From positions 186,001 through 250,000 of the forward strand of contig NZ_JBJURJ010000008.1 of the NCBI RefSeq assembly GCF_046098205.1: a DNA stretch of 64,000 nt, in the 5' to 3' direction. Source of the stretch: Paenibacillus_AR mesotrionivorans (GTDB lineage Bacteria > Bacillota > Bacilli > Paenibacillales > NBRC-103111). The translations under genes were made by a program, and so were the position numbers. The notes below the pieces were generated by a model. The model worked only from the letters and a program-made list of their open reading frames with translations. It did no database searches and was not told the origin of the DNA. Positions 48,669-57,445 of the stretch are shown here, in pieces (within the stretch, counting starts at the first letter, position 1; the number at the start of each line of letters is the position of its first letter).

Positions 48669-50090
48669 TTATCCCTCACTCTTTACACTCACCGTCACTC
48701 TCCCCCCGCCGGAGGATGCATTTTCCAGCGTCAAGGATCCTCCGTGCTCCTGCGCGGCGGATTCAGCGATGTAGAGGCCCATCCCATGATGGCGGCCGGA
48801 GTTGCGGCTTTGGTCGCCCATGTAGAACTGGGTAGCGGCTTCGCGGAGGTCAACGGGTGAGAAGCCGTCTCCCGTATCCGTAACCGTGAAATAGACGGCT
48901 GAAGCGTCACCCCGTACATGAAGAGTCACACTCCCCTGGGGAGGCGTGTGTCTCACGGCATTGGCGATGATATTGACGATGCCCCGCTGGAGCAGCTCTT
49001 TATCCATTGCGATGGATTCAGGCAGGGGCTCCTCAGTTTGAACCTGGGCAGTGATGTTCTTCCCGCTGGACAAAGCCCGCAGCTGGTTCTCCAATTCCCC
49101 GAGGATTTCCATCAGTCGGACTTGCACTTTGCGCTGCCCCGCGGAGGATTGCAGGCTGGACAGGCCGATGACCTCCTGCACGAAGGCTTCGATGTCCTCC
49201 GCACTGCGCAGGATGTACCCGTTGTACTCCTGCTGGTCCCTATCCTGAACGGTCTCCTGCAGCAGCTCCGCATTGCCCCGGATGATGGTCAGCGGAGTCT
49301 TGATGTCATGCGCCAGCGCAGAAATCTGGTCGCGGCGGGAGCGCTCCAGCTCCCATTGCCGCTTCAGCGACAAGCGCAGAGCCTCCTTCATCTGCTCAAC
49401 AGAAGCCAGCACCTCATCGATCTCGAAAATGCCGCTAGGCTGCACGGCAAACTCCAGGTTCTCGCGCCGGATATTCTCTGTAGCCTCCTGGAGACCGGCC
49501 ATCTTCTGCGCCAGCTTGCGTCCGAAACGAGCGGCCAATACGGCGGCCAGCAGTAGAATACCAAAGATAAAGAGAAGAATACCCAGCAGCTGCGGATTGG
49601 GAAGATGGCCGCGCATCCAGGCTGAATGATATTGCGGCGCTAAGGTATACCGGAAGATCCAGATATCCTCTCCGCTTTGAATGGTGGTATAGAAATACCG
49701 CAGGATCCAAATCTTATCCCCGCCTCCCACGGTAGTGTATGAATCCGGGCTGCGAACCTTTTCCTGCTGGATCATCTCCCATGCCCGGCTGGTTTCCCGG
49801 TCGTTCAGATTGCCCAAGAGACGTTCGCCCTCAGGCGTGAACACCGCATAATCCGCCAGCTTCAGCGTGGGACCGGCGGGGAAGCTGACGCCTGCTGCCA
49901 GCTGATCCTTCACCGCCTCGATTTCCTTCTCGGCATAGTTGGCAGGCAGCACAACATTGAACGTAAACGCTGCTGTGAACAACCCCAGCAGCAGTCCCAG
50001 CAGCAGAATCGTACCGATGCTGAAGACCAGGAGATATTGCAGAAAAAAGGTCCTCAGGTGCATTTTCCGTCCTTTTGCTACTGCTTCCAT
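48669..50090 (-). CDS. Sensor histidine kinase of a two-component system
   Basis: A 473-residue membrane kinase: TM1 (LRTFFLQYLLVFSIGTILLL), an extracellular sensor region (about 45-165), TM2 (LLGILLFIFGILLLAAVLAA), HAMP-like linker, the H-box ISALAHDIKTPLTIIRGNAE (phospho-His at about 267), and a C-terminal HATPase domain with N-box IANAVRHT and G boxes GDGFSP, GMGLYIAESAAQEHGGSL. It overlaps its response regulator gene by 13 bp. The pair is encoded downstream of a lantibiotic-protection ABC transporter on the same strand and probably controls it. Confidence 0.92.
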   Translation of the reverse strand: MEAVAKGRKMHLRTFFLQYLLVFSIGTILLLGLLLGLFTAAFTFNVVLPANYAEKEIEAVKDQLAAGVSFPAGPTLKLADYAVFTPEGERLLGNLNDRETSRAWEMIQQEKVRSPDSYTTVGGGDKIWILRYFYTTIQSGEDIWIFRYTLAPQYHSAWMRGHLPNPQLLGILLFIFGILLLAAVLAARFGRKLAQKMAGLQEATENIRRENLEFAVQPSGIFEIDEVLASVEQMKEALRLSLKRQWELERSRRDQISALAHDIKTPLTIIRGNAELLQETVQDRDQQEYNGYILRSAEDIEAFVQEVIGLSSLQSSAGQRKVQVRLMEILGELENQLRALSSGKNITAQVQTEEPLPESIAMDKELLQRGIVNIIANAVRHTPPQGSVTLHVRGDASAVYFTVTDTGDGFSPVDLREAATQFYMGDQSRNSGRHHGMGLYIAESAAQEHGGSLTLENASSGGGRVTVSVKSEG

Positions 50091-50740
50091 TTGTAACCAA
50101 TCCCCCAGACCGTCTCAATGGCTTCGATGCCTGCTTTGTTCAGCTTGGCGCGGATGTTCTTGATATGCTCCGTAATGGCGCTGCTGTCGCTCTCCCCGTC
50201 AAACCCAAAAACCGCTTCATAAATATGCTCCTTCGAAAAAACCTGTCCACGGCTCCTTGCGAGGAACTCGCAGATTTCGTATTCACTCTTGGTCAGCGGC
50301 AGCTTGTGGCCGTGAGCAAGCATCTCCTTGCCGGAGAGATTAAAATGGACATGCTCCAGGTAAAGCACATTCCTCCGCTCCCGGGTCTCCCTTCTGAGAT
50401 GGGCGTTAATCCGTGCCCGCAGCGCACCGATCCCGAAGGGCTTCAACATATAATCGTCAGCGCCCAGTCCAAGGCCGTACATCAGATCACTCTCCAGCGT
50501 TTTTGCCGTCAAAAAAAGAATCGGGCAATCCACCGCTGTGCGGATTTCCCGACAGAGCGTAAACCCATCGATACCCGGCATCATCACATCGAGGAGAATC
50601 AGGTCATAGGAACCCAGATCCATCTGACGTACCTGAGCCGAATCGGGGATCGTCGTGACCAGATGGCGGTCCGCGGTCAGCGCACTTTTGATCAGCGCAA
50701 GGATGGCGGGTTCGTCGTCGACGGCGAGTATGTTAGCCAT
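50078..50740 (-). CDS. OmpR/PhoB-family response regulator
   Basis: A 220-residue regulator. Receiver domain: the acidic pocket is VDDEP near the N-terminus, phospho-Asp in LILLDVMMPGIDGF (about residue 51), and LTAK plus KPF. The C-terminal winged helix includes PLTKSEYEICEFLARSRGQV, FSKEHIYEAVFGFDGESDSS and VWGIGYKWK. I place the start at ATG 50740 behind GGGAG; an ATG at 50761 lies too far upstream. It is translationally coupled to the kinase (13-bp overlap) and follows the ABC permeases by 29 bp. Confidence 0.92.
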   Translation of the reverse strand: MANILAVDDEPAILALIKSALTADRHLVTTIPDSAQVRQMDLGSYDLILLDVMMPGIDGFTLCREIRTAVDCPILFLTAKTLESDLMYGLGLGADDYMLKPFGIGALRARINAHLRRETRERRNVLYLEHVHFNLSGKEMLAHGHKLPLTKSEYEICEFLARSRGQVFSKEHIYEAVFGFDGESDSSAITEHIKNIRAKLNKAGIEAIETVWGIGYKWKQ

Positions 50741-50769
50741 ATGCACTCCCTCAGTTTCCAAGTTGTAAA

Positions 50770-51528
50770 TTAATTATCTGCCGATCGTCCCTCCCACCGC
50801 TGGAACCAGAGGAGTGAAAGGGCGAGAGCAACTACCGTTGCAATGATACACACAAGGATTCCACTATCTGCCTGCGATACGGCAAGCGTAAGCTGGGTGC
50901 CACTAGCGTGAACAGTCCAAATCGAAACCAGACGGACTCCCCAGGCAAAAGGCACATACGGCCAGATCCCCTCACCCAATCCGGTCAGCAGCAGAGCAGC
51001 CACCAGACTCCCCACAATGCCAATTCCGATAGACGGACCCCGGCCAAACCGCAGGCCGACGAAGCTGAAGAACAGATAAAGAAACAGATTGCTTCCGAAC
51101 AAAATACCTGCACTGCTCCAATAAAAAGCCATTCCCAAGCTGTTCTCCCCCAGCACCTCACGGAACCCGAGCCCGAACAGGATAACCGCCAGCAGGACGG
51201 CGCCAAGACTGTAGATCAGCAGCATCTGCAGCTTGCTCAAGTAAACCTTGATCCGCTGGGCGGGGAGTGCCAGCAGCCCCTGAAAATGACCGGCCAACGC
51301 CTCCTGCTCCGCCGTCATTGAACATACCAAGGCAGTTAGGGTAGGAAAAGCGCAGCCCAGCACCTGGAGGTACGCCTGCACTTTGTCGGTTGTGCTCCAA
51401 GGAGAGTAGGAGTAGTACGCCAGGAATAAAGCCCCCGCGATGAGTGGAGCCAGCAGATGGAGGAGCAGAAACGGCGTGCGCCGGGTTTTGAGCAGGTCTG
51501 CCCTCAAGAGTCCATATAATGATACCAT
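50770..51528 (-). CDS. Lantibiotic-protection ABC transporter permease, MutG/SpaG-like
   Basis: A 252-residue membrane protein with six hydrophobic segments. It resembles MutG/SpaG-type permeases of immunity transporters; the N-terminal LLRADLLKTRRTPFLLLHLL is the typical cytoplasmic start. It follows the MutE-like permease gene with a single base between the stop and ATG. Together they form the membrane part of the exporter-like protection pump that removes lantibiotics or similar peptides from the membrane. There is no peptide precursor or modification gene in the window, so it is an orphan immunity system here. Confidence 0.82.
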   Translation of the reverse strand: MVSLYGLLRADLLKTRRTPFLLLHLLAPLIAGALFLAYYSYSPWSTTDKVQAYLQVLGCAFPTLTALVCSMTAEQEALAGHFQGLLALPAQRIKVYLSKLQMLLIYSLGAVLLAVILFGLGFREVLGENSLGMAFYWSSAGILFGSNLFLYLFFSFVGLRFGRGPSIGIGIVGSLVAALLLTGLGEGIWPYVPFAWGVRLVSIWTVHASGTQLTLAVSQADSGILVCIIATVVALALSLLWFQRWEGRSADN

Positions 51529-51529
51529 G

Positions 51530-52258
51530 TTACTTCGCCTCCTGCTTGCGGAAGCGCCGCCCCGTCAGGAAGAACAGGATTCCGAACCAGGCAAGCGAAA
51601 CGAGAACATCCAGCAGGACCGTGTCTGTGCTTCTCAGCGGACTGCCCTCCGGAACCGGAAGACCGTTCGGCAGAATATGGAGCACCGGGCACATGAGCCG
51701 GGGCGTAATCGTATAAGGCATGAAATTCCACAGCCCGCCGATGTTAAATGTGACCACTCCTATGATGGTGAGAGCCATATGGAGCAGCACTGCGGCAAAC
51801 AGTCCGAAGCGTGCGGACAGGAACAGACAAAACGGGATTTGCCACAGGAAGGTAATAAAGATCAGCAGACTGCCATTTACACCGTCCATAAGCGGAATCG
51901 TAGGGTCATATAGCATACCGCCCAAGGAAATGCCGATGAAGAGCAGCAGCGTGCTCAGCAGGAGCCAGCCTGCAAGGGCTGCGATTTTTGCGGACCAGAG
52001 GGTCTGCGGCTTCAGCGGCAGTGCCAGCAAGGCGCGGTATTTCATCTTCGTTTCCTTCTGTATGGCCAGCGAGCAGGCCAGCGTCAGCGCACCGGGCAGC
52101 AGCATGGTGTACCACCAATTATACGCTCCGGTCTGAAAATACTGCCCTCCCATGAGAAGGCCGCAGAGCACCAATGTAAACAGGGGTGCAATCCAGACCA
52201 GCCATGGGATAAAGGTTCGCCGCCATTTCAGGCGTTCCGCGCTAATGAGTGGAAGCAC
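51530..52258 (-). CDS. Lantibiotic-protection ABC transporter permease, MutE/EpiE-like
   Basis: A 242-residue permease with six hydrophobic segments (TFIPWLVWIAPLFTLVLCGL; MLLPGALTLACSLAIQKETK; LAGWLLLSTLLLFIGISLGG and others). MutE/SpaE-type proteins open with LI(S)AE-LKW-RT, here LPLISAERLKWRRTF. I start at GTG 52258 for that reason; GTG 52267 is an alternative. The start overlaps the end of the ATP-binding gene, so the three subunits are coupled. Its 3' end abuts the MutG-like gene. Confidence 0.8.
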   Translation of the reverse strand: MLPLISAERLKWRRTFIPWLVWIAPLFTLVLCGLLMGGQYFQTGAYNWWYTMLLPGALTLACSLAIQKETKMKYRALLALPLKPQTLWSAKIAALAGWLLLSTLLLFIGISLGGMLYDPTIPLMDGVNGSLLIFITFLWQIPFCLFLSARFGLFAAVLLHMALTIIGVVTFNIGGLWNFMPYTITPRLMCPVLHILPNGLPVPEGSPLRSTDTVLLDVLVSLAWFGILFFLTGRRFRKQEAK

Positions 52259-52967
52259 TGGCTTCACCCGCCCTTCGGTTCGCAGCAGCCACCTGCATGA
52301 ACAGAGTTTCCAGCTCTGCTCCATGCGGCGCAGTGCCCTGGTACCCCAGCCGGCCACCGGCGATAATCCCGATCTGATCGGCTACCTGCTCCACCTCGGA
52401 TAGAATGTGGCTGGATAGAATGACGGTAATCCCTTGCCGTGGGAAAGAGCGGATCAGTTCCCGCAGCTCTTGAATCCCGATCGGGTCCAGCCCATTGGTC
52501 GGCTCATCGAGAATGAGCAGCTTCGGCTTGTTCAAGAGCGCAATCGCAATGCCCAGCCGCTGCTTCATGCCCATGGAGAACTGCCCGGCGCGTTTCTTGC
52601 CGGTATGCGTGAGATCCACCATCTCCAGCGTTTCCGCGATCAGCGAATCCGGCAGCCCAAGGGCCAGCGTCCGCACCTTCAGATTCTCCCGCGCGGTCAG
52701 ATTCTCATACAGCGGGGGGGATTCAATCAGAACGCCAATCTCGCTCAAGTCCTTCCGAACCCATTCATGATCCTGAAACAAAATCCGTCCCGAATCCGGC
52801 CGCAGCATACCCGCCATCATCTTCAGTGTCGTCGACTTCCCCGCCCCGTTAGGCCCAAGCAGCCCATAGATGGAGTTCCGGGGTACGGACAGCGAAACAT
52901 GGTCCACCGCCAGTTGTTTTTTGAAGCCTTTACAGAGGTTTTCAGTTTGCAAAATGATATCAGACAT
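52242..52967 (-). CDS. ABC transporter ATP-binding protein, MutF/BcrA-type (lantibiotic protection)
   Basis: A 241-residue ATPase. Walker A is GPNGAGKST, the Q-loop region LIESPPLYENLTARENLKVR, signature FSMGMKQRLGIA (a divergent LSGGQ typical of this immunity subgroup), and Walker B LLILDEPTNGLDP, then H-loop SSHILSEVE. The divergent signature and length place it in the BcrA/MutF-type peptide protection group rather than the general ABC-2 importers. Start ATG 52967 behind GGGGAG. It leads the operon with MutE- and MutG-like permeases followed by the two-component regulatory pair. Confidence 0.9.
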   Translation of the reverse strand: MSDIILQTENLCKGFKKQLAVDHVSLSVPRNSIYGLLGPNGAGKSTTLKMMAGMLRPDSGRILFQDHEWVRKDLSEIGVLIESPPLYENLTARENLKVRTLALGLPDSLIAETLEMVDLTHTGKKRAGQFSMGMKQRLGIAIALLNKPKLLILDEPTNGLDPIGIQELRELIRSFPRQGITVILSSHILSEVEQVADQIGIIAGGRLGYQGTAPHGAELETLFMQVAAANRRAGEASASTH

Positions 52968-53048
52968 ATAAGAAACTCCCCTTTCCACATAGACCAGTGT
53001 AAAGGAGAGTTATAAGGAAATGATAAGGGAGGCAATCAGTCTGTGCTT

Positions 53049-53624
53049 TCACTTAATATTCCAGTAACTAACAATTGGATATTTTGCAATCCAATTATCG
53101 GTTAGTTTGGATAAAATATCTTCTTCACTCAACCCCGAATTTTTTAGTGGTGTATACCATTCCTCAAAATCACTTTTCATTACACCGATCCACCACAAAT
53201 TATCCATAGCGGGCCGTCTTGTTACAGCAGTGCAAATTAAATCAACTGGTATTGATGGTTTACGAGTATCAAGATATATCCATATTCTCATGGCTTCCTT
53301 AACTGAATGAGGTTTCCGGGATAATGGTCCGGATAAGCCTGGAACAGTACCGATAATGCTAATTGCAGAGCCAGTATGTTGATCCATTTTAAAATCTTCA
53401 GTTTTTGGGTTAAAAGGATATTGACCGTTATGCCAAAACTCCACATATTTAAGTTTCATTGGTTTTTGAATAAGCACCTTTATATCCCGGGTTAATTCTT
53501 CCTCGCCTACGGTAGCACCCTCAGGACTTATTTTGCTGCCATTAACTTGTTGGATAAAAAAGAAACTCAAAATAAAGATAATTAGAATGCCACCTGCTAT
53601 AAAAAAGAGCAGCTTTTTAGACAT
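53049..53624 (-). CDS. Hypothetical membrane-anchored protein (191 aa)
   Basis: A 191-residue protein with one N-terminal membrane anchor (LLFFIAGGILIIFILSFFFI), after which the polypeptide is extracytoplasmic. The C-terminal part is Trp- and Asp-rich (DNLWWIGVMKSDFEEWYTPL, LTDNWIAKYPIVSYWNIK). No known family was recognised. Its codon use is more AT-rich than the flanking operons. It stands between the ABC-protection operon and ywiC, in the same direction. Confidence 0.6.
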   Translation of the reverse strand: MSKKLLFFIAGGILIIFILSFFFIQQVNGSKISPEGATVGEEELTRDIKVLIQKPMKLKYVEFWHNGQYPFNPKTEDFKMDQHTGSAISIIGTVPGLSGPLSRKPHSVKEAMRIWIYLDTRKPSIPVDLICTAVTRRPAMDNLWWIGVMKSDFEEWYTPLKNSGLSEEDILSKLTDNWIAKYPIVSYWNIK

Positions 53625-53674
53625 AGCTTCACTCCTGTTATTCCAATGGATTTATGACCTAAAGAGTAGGTTCA

Positions 53675-53723
53675 AAAAAGCGCCAGCACGCACTTACCGT
53701 TCCCGGAATATGCACGCTGACGC
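53675..53723 (-). terminator. Terminator of the nar/moa/ywiC block
   Basis: Imperfect 13-bp arms (GCGCCAGCACGCA at 53680-53692 and TGCACGCTGACGC at 53711-53723) form a stem on the minus strand, followed by TTTTTTG. It stands 21 bp past the ywiC stop. Confidence 0.8.
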
Positions 53724-53743
53724 GTATATTCTATTTAAGTAAA

Positions 53744-54475
53744 TCAAAATACAACCCACGACACAACAATAAACTGTACGGAGCCGACTATCTCCAGAAT
53801 CCCGGCCTTCATGGGACGCATTTGTTTGCCGGCAAATAGAAGTGTTCGGATCAACGGGAAGATGAACGGAAGAACCATCCATGGATACCCAAGAGCCCAT
53901 GGCACAACCAAAATCAACACGTGGTAGAGGTTTGCCGCGGTCTTCCACTTCGAATTGCCCCGTTCACGGAATATGGTTTTCACAAAAAAGGCTGTCCCCA
54001 GAAAGTATATAGAGTTAAACACCGTCACCGCCAGCATGGTCCAATCCCAACCGCCGTCTCCGAACAAGTATGCCGCGGCCCCGCCCAGGGAAAAGATCAA
54101 GATCGCGCATAAGTCATTAATAATAGCCCGCTCGGATTTCTGCTTCACATGCCAGATGTTCACGATCAACAACAGCACGAAGGGGATACCAAAATAGAAT
54201 AAAGCCGGTTTCTGGATAAGCGGAGCGAGCACCGCAGCTAAGGCAATAATTCCATAGATTGCCGACCATTTCAGCAGATGAGCACGCTGCTTGCTTCTTT
54301 TCAATGCCTGCAAGAATGGATACGATGCCAAATATAAGAACAGCCATGCCACAAACAATAACCCATGGCTCCACTGGGGCGTTCCTGCCATCATGCCGAA
54401 CAGAAACGGCACACTGATCATCGCCCAGCCCCCGTGCTCGTGGGGAATCACAATGCCTTTATTTTTGGTGTCCAC
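53744..54475 (-). CDS. ywiC: YwiC-like family integral membrane protein
   Basis: A 243-residue polytopic membrane protein with about eight hydrophobic segments. The N-terminus IPHEHGGWAMISVPFLFGMM (the HEHGxWxM motif) is diagnostic of the YwiC family. In B. subtilis ywiC is near the narGHJI/fnr region, and the same association appears here. The function is unknown; the conserved HEHG motif suggests a catalytic or metal-binding role in the membrane. It is the last gene of the moaA-moaE-nar block. Confidence 0.85.
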   Translation of the reverse strand: MDTKNKGIVIPHEHGGWAMISVPFLFGMMAGTPQWSHGLLFVAWLFLYLASYPFLQALKRSKQRAHLLKWSAIYGIIALAAVLAPLIQKPALFYFGIPFVLLLIVNIWHVKQKSERAIINDLCAILIFSLGGAAAYLFGDGGWDWTMLAVTVFNSIYFLGTAFFVKTIFRERGNSKWKTAANLYHVLILVVPWALGYPWMVLPFIFPLIRTLLFAGKQMRPMKAGILEIVGSVQFIVVSWVVF

Positions 54476-54523
54476 TGTATTACCTCCTTTCCTTCGGTGT
54501 GTGACTGATGCTTTAGAAAACTC

Positions 54524-55534
54524 CTATCCCCCGATTTGCGACATTCTGCGGGCAGTCGGCGTGTGGGATACCGACGCGTCATCCAGCAGGAACTGCGACA
54601 TTTCATGCCTTTCAGGCTTTGTGCCCAGCGCCTCCAGCAGCATCCGGCGCATGGCCTCATCATCTCCGACCACGCGGCGGATCTGGAACTGCTCCGTCCA
54701 AGCCAGGCAGGGCTTGATATATCCGTCTGCCGTCAGCCTTAACCGGTTGCAGGTTTTACAGAAATGCTCGCTGACCGGGTGGATCAATCCAAAACTCCCT
54801 CGTGCTCCGTTAACCCGGAAATTCTCAGAGGGTCCTGCCCCTGGAGCAGTATCCGCCGGGTTAATCCCCCAGCCCTGCTCCGAACAAACCTCCATCACCC
54901 GTGACAGAGGCTGGTACAAGCTTTTCCATCCCGCATCGTTATGCCCAATGGGCATGTATTCGATAAACCGGACATGCAGCTCACGATCCCGGGTCAACCG
55001 GATAAAATCCGCGATTTCATCCTCGTTTTGCCCTTTCATCAGCACCACGTTCAGTTTGATGGGACTTAATCCTGCATCCGCACAAGCATCAATGCCCGCC
55101 AACACCTTCTTCAGGTCTCCGCCGCGTGTAATCTGCTTGAACCGGTCCGGCTTCAAGGAATCCAGGCTAATATTGACGCGGGTAAGCCCGGCATCCTTCA
55201 ACAGCTGTGCCTTGGGTGCCAGGAACATCCCGTTGGTGGTCATGGAAATATCCTCAATCCCCGGAACAGCTGCAATCATAGCCACCAACTGCTCCAGGTT
55301 CTTCCGCACCAGAGGCTCGCCGCCGGTTAAGCGGATTTTGCGGACTCCCATCCCGGCGCTGACACGAACCACCCGGGCAATTTCGTCGAAGGTCAGGATG
55401 TTCTCCGCCGCCTCGAACTCCATCCCTTCTTCGGGCATGCAGTATACACAGCGCAGGTTGCACCGGTCCGTTACCGATATCCGCAAATAGTTATGCTCCC
55501 GTCCAAAGGGATCGATTAAGCGGGGAATCTTCAT
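54524..55534 (-). CDS. moaA: GTP 3',8-cyclase (molybdenum cofactor biosynthesis)
   Basis: A 336-residue radical-SAM enzyme that converts GTP to 3',8-cyclo-7,8-dihydro-GTP at the start of molybdopterin synthesis. The N-terminal cluster motif is CNLRCVYC (CxxxCxxC, about 26-33), the C-terminal cluster motif is HFCKTCNRLRLTADG plus a later Cys, and the conserved C-terminal Gly-Gly (SQIGG) is present, needed for activity. It lies in the nar operon, which encodes a molybdoenzyme. Start ATG 55534. Confidence 0.95.
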   Translation of the reverse strand: MKIPRLIDPFGREHNYLRISVTDRCNLRCVYCMPEEGMEFEAAENILTFDEIARVVRVSAGMGVRKIRLTGGEPLVRKNLEQLVAMIAAVPGIEDISMTTNGMFLAPKAQLLKDAGLTRVNISLDSLKPDRFKQITRGGDLKKVLAGIDACADAGLSPIKLNVVLMKGQNEDEIADFIRLTRDRELHVRFIEYMPIGHNDAGWKSLYQPLSRVMEVCSEQGWGINPADTAPGAGPSENFRVNGARGSFGLIHPVSEHFCKTCNRLRLTADGYIKPCLAWTEQFQIRRVVGDDEAMRRMLLEALGTKPERHEMSQFLLDDASVSHTPTARRMSQIGG

Positions 55535-55555
55535 CCTTTTGCCCCCTCTCGGTAG

Positions 55556-56026
55556 TTATGCCATATCCGCAAGCAATGGCCGCCCTTCCGGATAGGCCTG
55601 CCGGTTCAGCTGGTCCCCGATCCACTCGGAGCCGTCCTCGCCATGCTCTTTTTTCCAGATGGGCACAATCTGCTTGATCCGTTCAATGACATATTCGTTG
55701 GCTTCATAAGCCGCCTTGCGGTGGGGGGAGGAGACCGCGATGACTACGGCGATATCGGATATCTCCAGCCGGCCGATGCGGTGGGTTACCGCAACCACGG
55801 TATCCGCCCAGCGCTCACGAACCTCCAGCCCGATCCGCTCCAGCTGTGCAACAGCCATAGCCGGGTAAGCCTCATATTCCAAGTATAAGGTCTTTTTGCC
55901 AAAGGTCAATTCGCGCACAGTGCCGAGAAATAACGTAATGGCCCCGGCTTCCCTGCGGCTCACCTTATTCGTAAGCTCCTCCGGATCAATCGGCTGATCT
56001 GTTATCTCAAATAGCGGGTTAGTCAT
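55556..56026 (-). CDS. moaE: Molybdopterin synthase catalytic subunit
   Basis: A 156-residue protein of the MoaE family, the large subunit of molybdopterin synthase, which inserts sulfur into precursor Z. It matches the family over its length: NKVSRREAGAITLFLGTVRE, LEYEAYPAMAVAQLERIGLE, VAVTHRIGRLEISDIAVVIA, SSPHRKAAYEANEYVIERIK (catalytic Lys region), VPIWKKEH. The MoaD small subunit is not in the window. I place the start at ATG 56026 behind AGGAG; the frame upstream lacks the family N-terminus. It lies 21 bp from moaA. Confidence 0.92.
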   Translation of the reverse strand: MTNPLFEITDQPIDPEELTNKVSRREAGAITLFLGTVRELTFGKKTLYLEYEAYPAMAVAQLERIGLEVRERWADTVVAVTHRIGRLEISDIAVVIAVSSPHRKAAYEANEYVIERIKQIVPIWKKEHGEDGSEWIGDQLNRQAYPEGRPLLADMA

Positions 56027-56070
56027 AGGCAAACTCCTGCCTCCATACATTGCCTTATTTTCACACATGA

Positions 56071-56751
56071 TTATCTGCGCTTCCGGTACACCACATAGCT
56101 TCTCGAGAGATACTTGATGGGCAGGCTCAGCATGTGCACCAGTCTTGTGAAGGGAAAGACAGCGAACAAGGCAAGACCCAGAATAATATGCACCTTAAAA
56201 ATTGGCGGCACTGTCTCCATGAGAGTGTAGTCCGGCATAAAACGGAGCACACCGCGCGTCCACGGGCCAATGGTCTCCCGGTAATCAAAGTCAGAGTGTC
56301 CCGACATATTGAAAAGTGTCGCAGCCATACCCACCACCACGATCAGCGTTAGCAGGATGATGGACAGCATATCCCCGAAGCTGCTGGTTCGGCGGACCCG
56401 GGCATCCGAGAACCGGCGGATCACCAGAATGATACAACCGATCAAGGTCAATAATCCCGCGATGGAGCCAACATAAAGCGCCATGGTATGGTACAAATGA
56501 TCCGATACACCCAGCGCTTCAAGCCACTGCTTGGGGATCAGAATACCGCCCACATGACCGAAGAAAACAAGCATGATTCCGATATGAAACAGATTGCTTC
56601 CCCACCGCAGCTTCTTCTTCTCCAGCAGCTCGCTGGATTTGGCTGTCCATCCGAACTGATCCGTCTGGTAGCGGTAATAGAGACCTACAAGGAAGATGAC
56701 GAGGATCAAATAAGGGTAAATCACCCAGAGAAACTGGCTTCCCCACGCCAT
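56071..56751 (-). CDS. narI: Respiratory nitrate reductase gamma subunit (cytochrome b)
   Basis: A 226-residue membrane protein with five hydrophobic segments that carries the two b hemes and passes electrons from menaquinol to NarGH. Conserved His ligands lie in WGSNLFHIGIMLVFFGHVGG and at the C-terminal GLALFAVFPFTRLVHMLSLP. The start ATG 56751 (behind GGGAGGA) overlaps the last base of the narJ stop, so they are coupled. Confidence 0.94.
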   Translation of the reverse strand: MAWGSQFLWVIYPYLILVIFLVGLYYRYQTDQFGWTAKSSELLEKKKLRWGSNLFHIGIMLVFFGHVGGILIPKQWLEALGVSDHLYHTMALYVGSIAGLLTLIGCIILVIRRFSDARVRRTSSFGDMLSIILLTLIVVVGMAATLFNMSGHSDFDYRETIGPWTRGVLRFMPDYTLMETVPPIFKVHIILGLALFAVFPFTRLVHMLSLPIKYLSRSYVVYRKRR

Positions 56752-57413
56752 TACGCATTCCTCCCTACGTTTCCGTACCCGGCAGCAGCCCACATGGGTC
56801 CGCAGCCCAGTGCGGGCGGCGTGCTTCCGGAACCGGCCGCTCCCGTCATATCAAAAGACCCCTCTGTGATGCCGGATTCATCGATGATCCACAGAATCGC
56901 ATCCAGCACATGCCGGTATGGGCTGTCTGAGCGGTAAAGCGCCTCTTGAATGGTCACCATAGCTTTCCGGAAGGATACCAGCAGGCGCAGCCCCCGGTCC
57001 TCCCCGGCAACCGCAGCATATTCCAGCACCAACGGAAGATAATCCGGCAATTCATCTGTGGCCAGGACAATCTCCTCCTGCTCAAAAACTTGCTTCAGCT
57101 GCAGCAGCACCGGACCGCGTTCCCGGTCATCGCCAAGCTGTCCGTAGGTCAAGTACAAATTGGACTTTTTGCCGAAATCAAAGGTTTTCACATAACCCGC
57201 CCGAATTGCCTCCGCATCCATTCCCGTCAATCCGGCCAAACATTGGCCGGCAAGCTCCTGAAGAGGACCGGCTATCTCAGCCTCTTCCTCGCGTTCAAGG
57301 AAATGGCACCAATTCACGTACAATTCATCCGATGTTTCCTGCCAATCCGAATCCGGGTATTGCAGGAGCTGCGAGAACAGCATCCAGCTGGAACGCTGCG
57401 TCATTACCTTCAT
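56751..57413 (-). CDS. narJ: Nitrate reductase molybdenum cofactor assembly chaperone
   Basis: A 220-residue chaperone of the NarJ/TorD family that assists insertion of the cofactor and Fe-S clusters into NarG before membrane attachment. Visible family elements: SSWMLFSQLLQYPDSDWQET at the N-terminus, YVKTFDFGKKSNLYLTYGQL (NarJ motif), and ELPDYLPLVLEYAA. The C-terminus is Gly-rich. It is encoded between narH and narI as usual. Confidence 0.93.
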   Translation of the reverse strand: MKVMTQRSSWMLFSQLLQYPDSDWQETSDELYVNWCHFLEREEEAEIAGPLQELAGQCLAGLTGMDAEAIRAGYVKTFDFGKKSNLYLTYGQLGDDRERGPVLLQLKQVFEQEEIVLATDELPDYLPLVLEYAAVAGEDRGLRLLVSFRKAMVTIQEALYRSDSPYRHVLDAILWIIDESGITEGSFDMTGAAGSGSTPPALGCGPMWAAAGYGNVGRNA

Positions 57414-57445
57414 TCCTCATCACTCCCATCCGATGAATAATTAGC

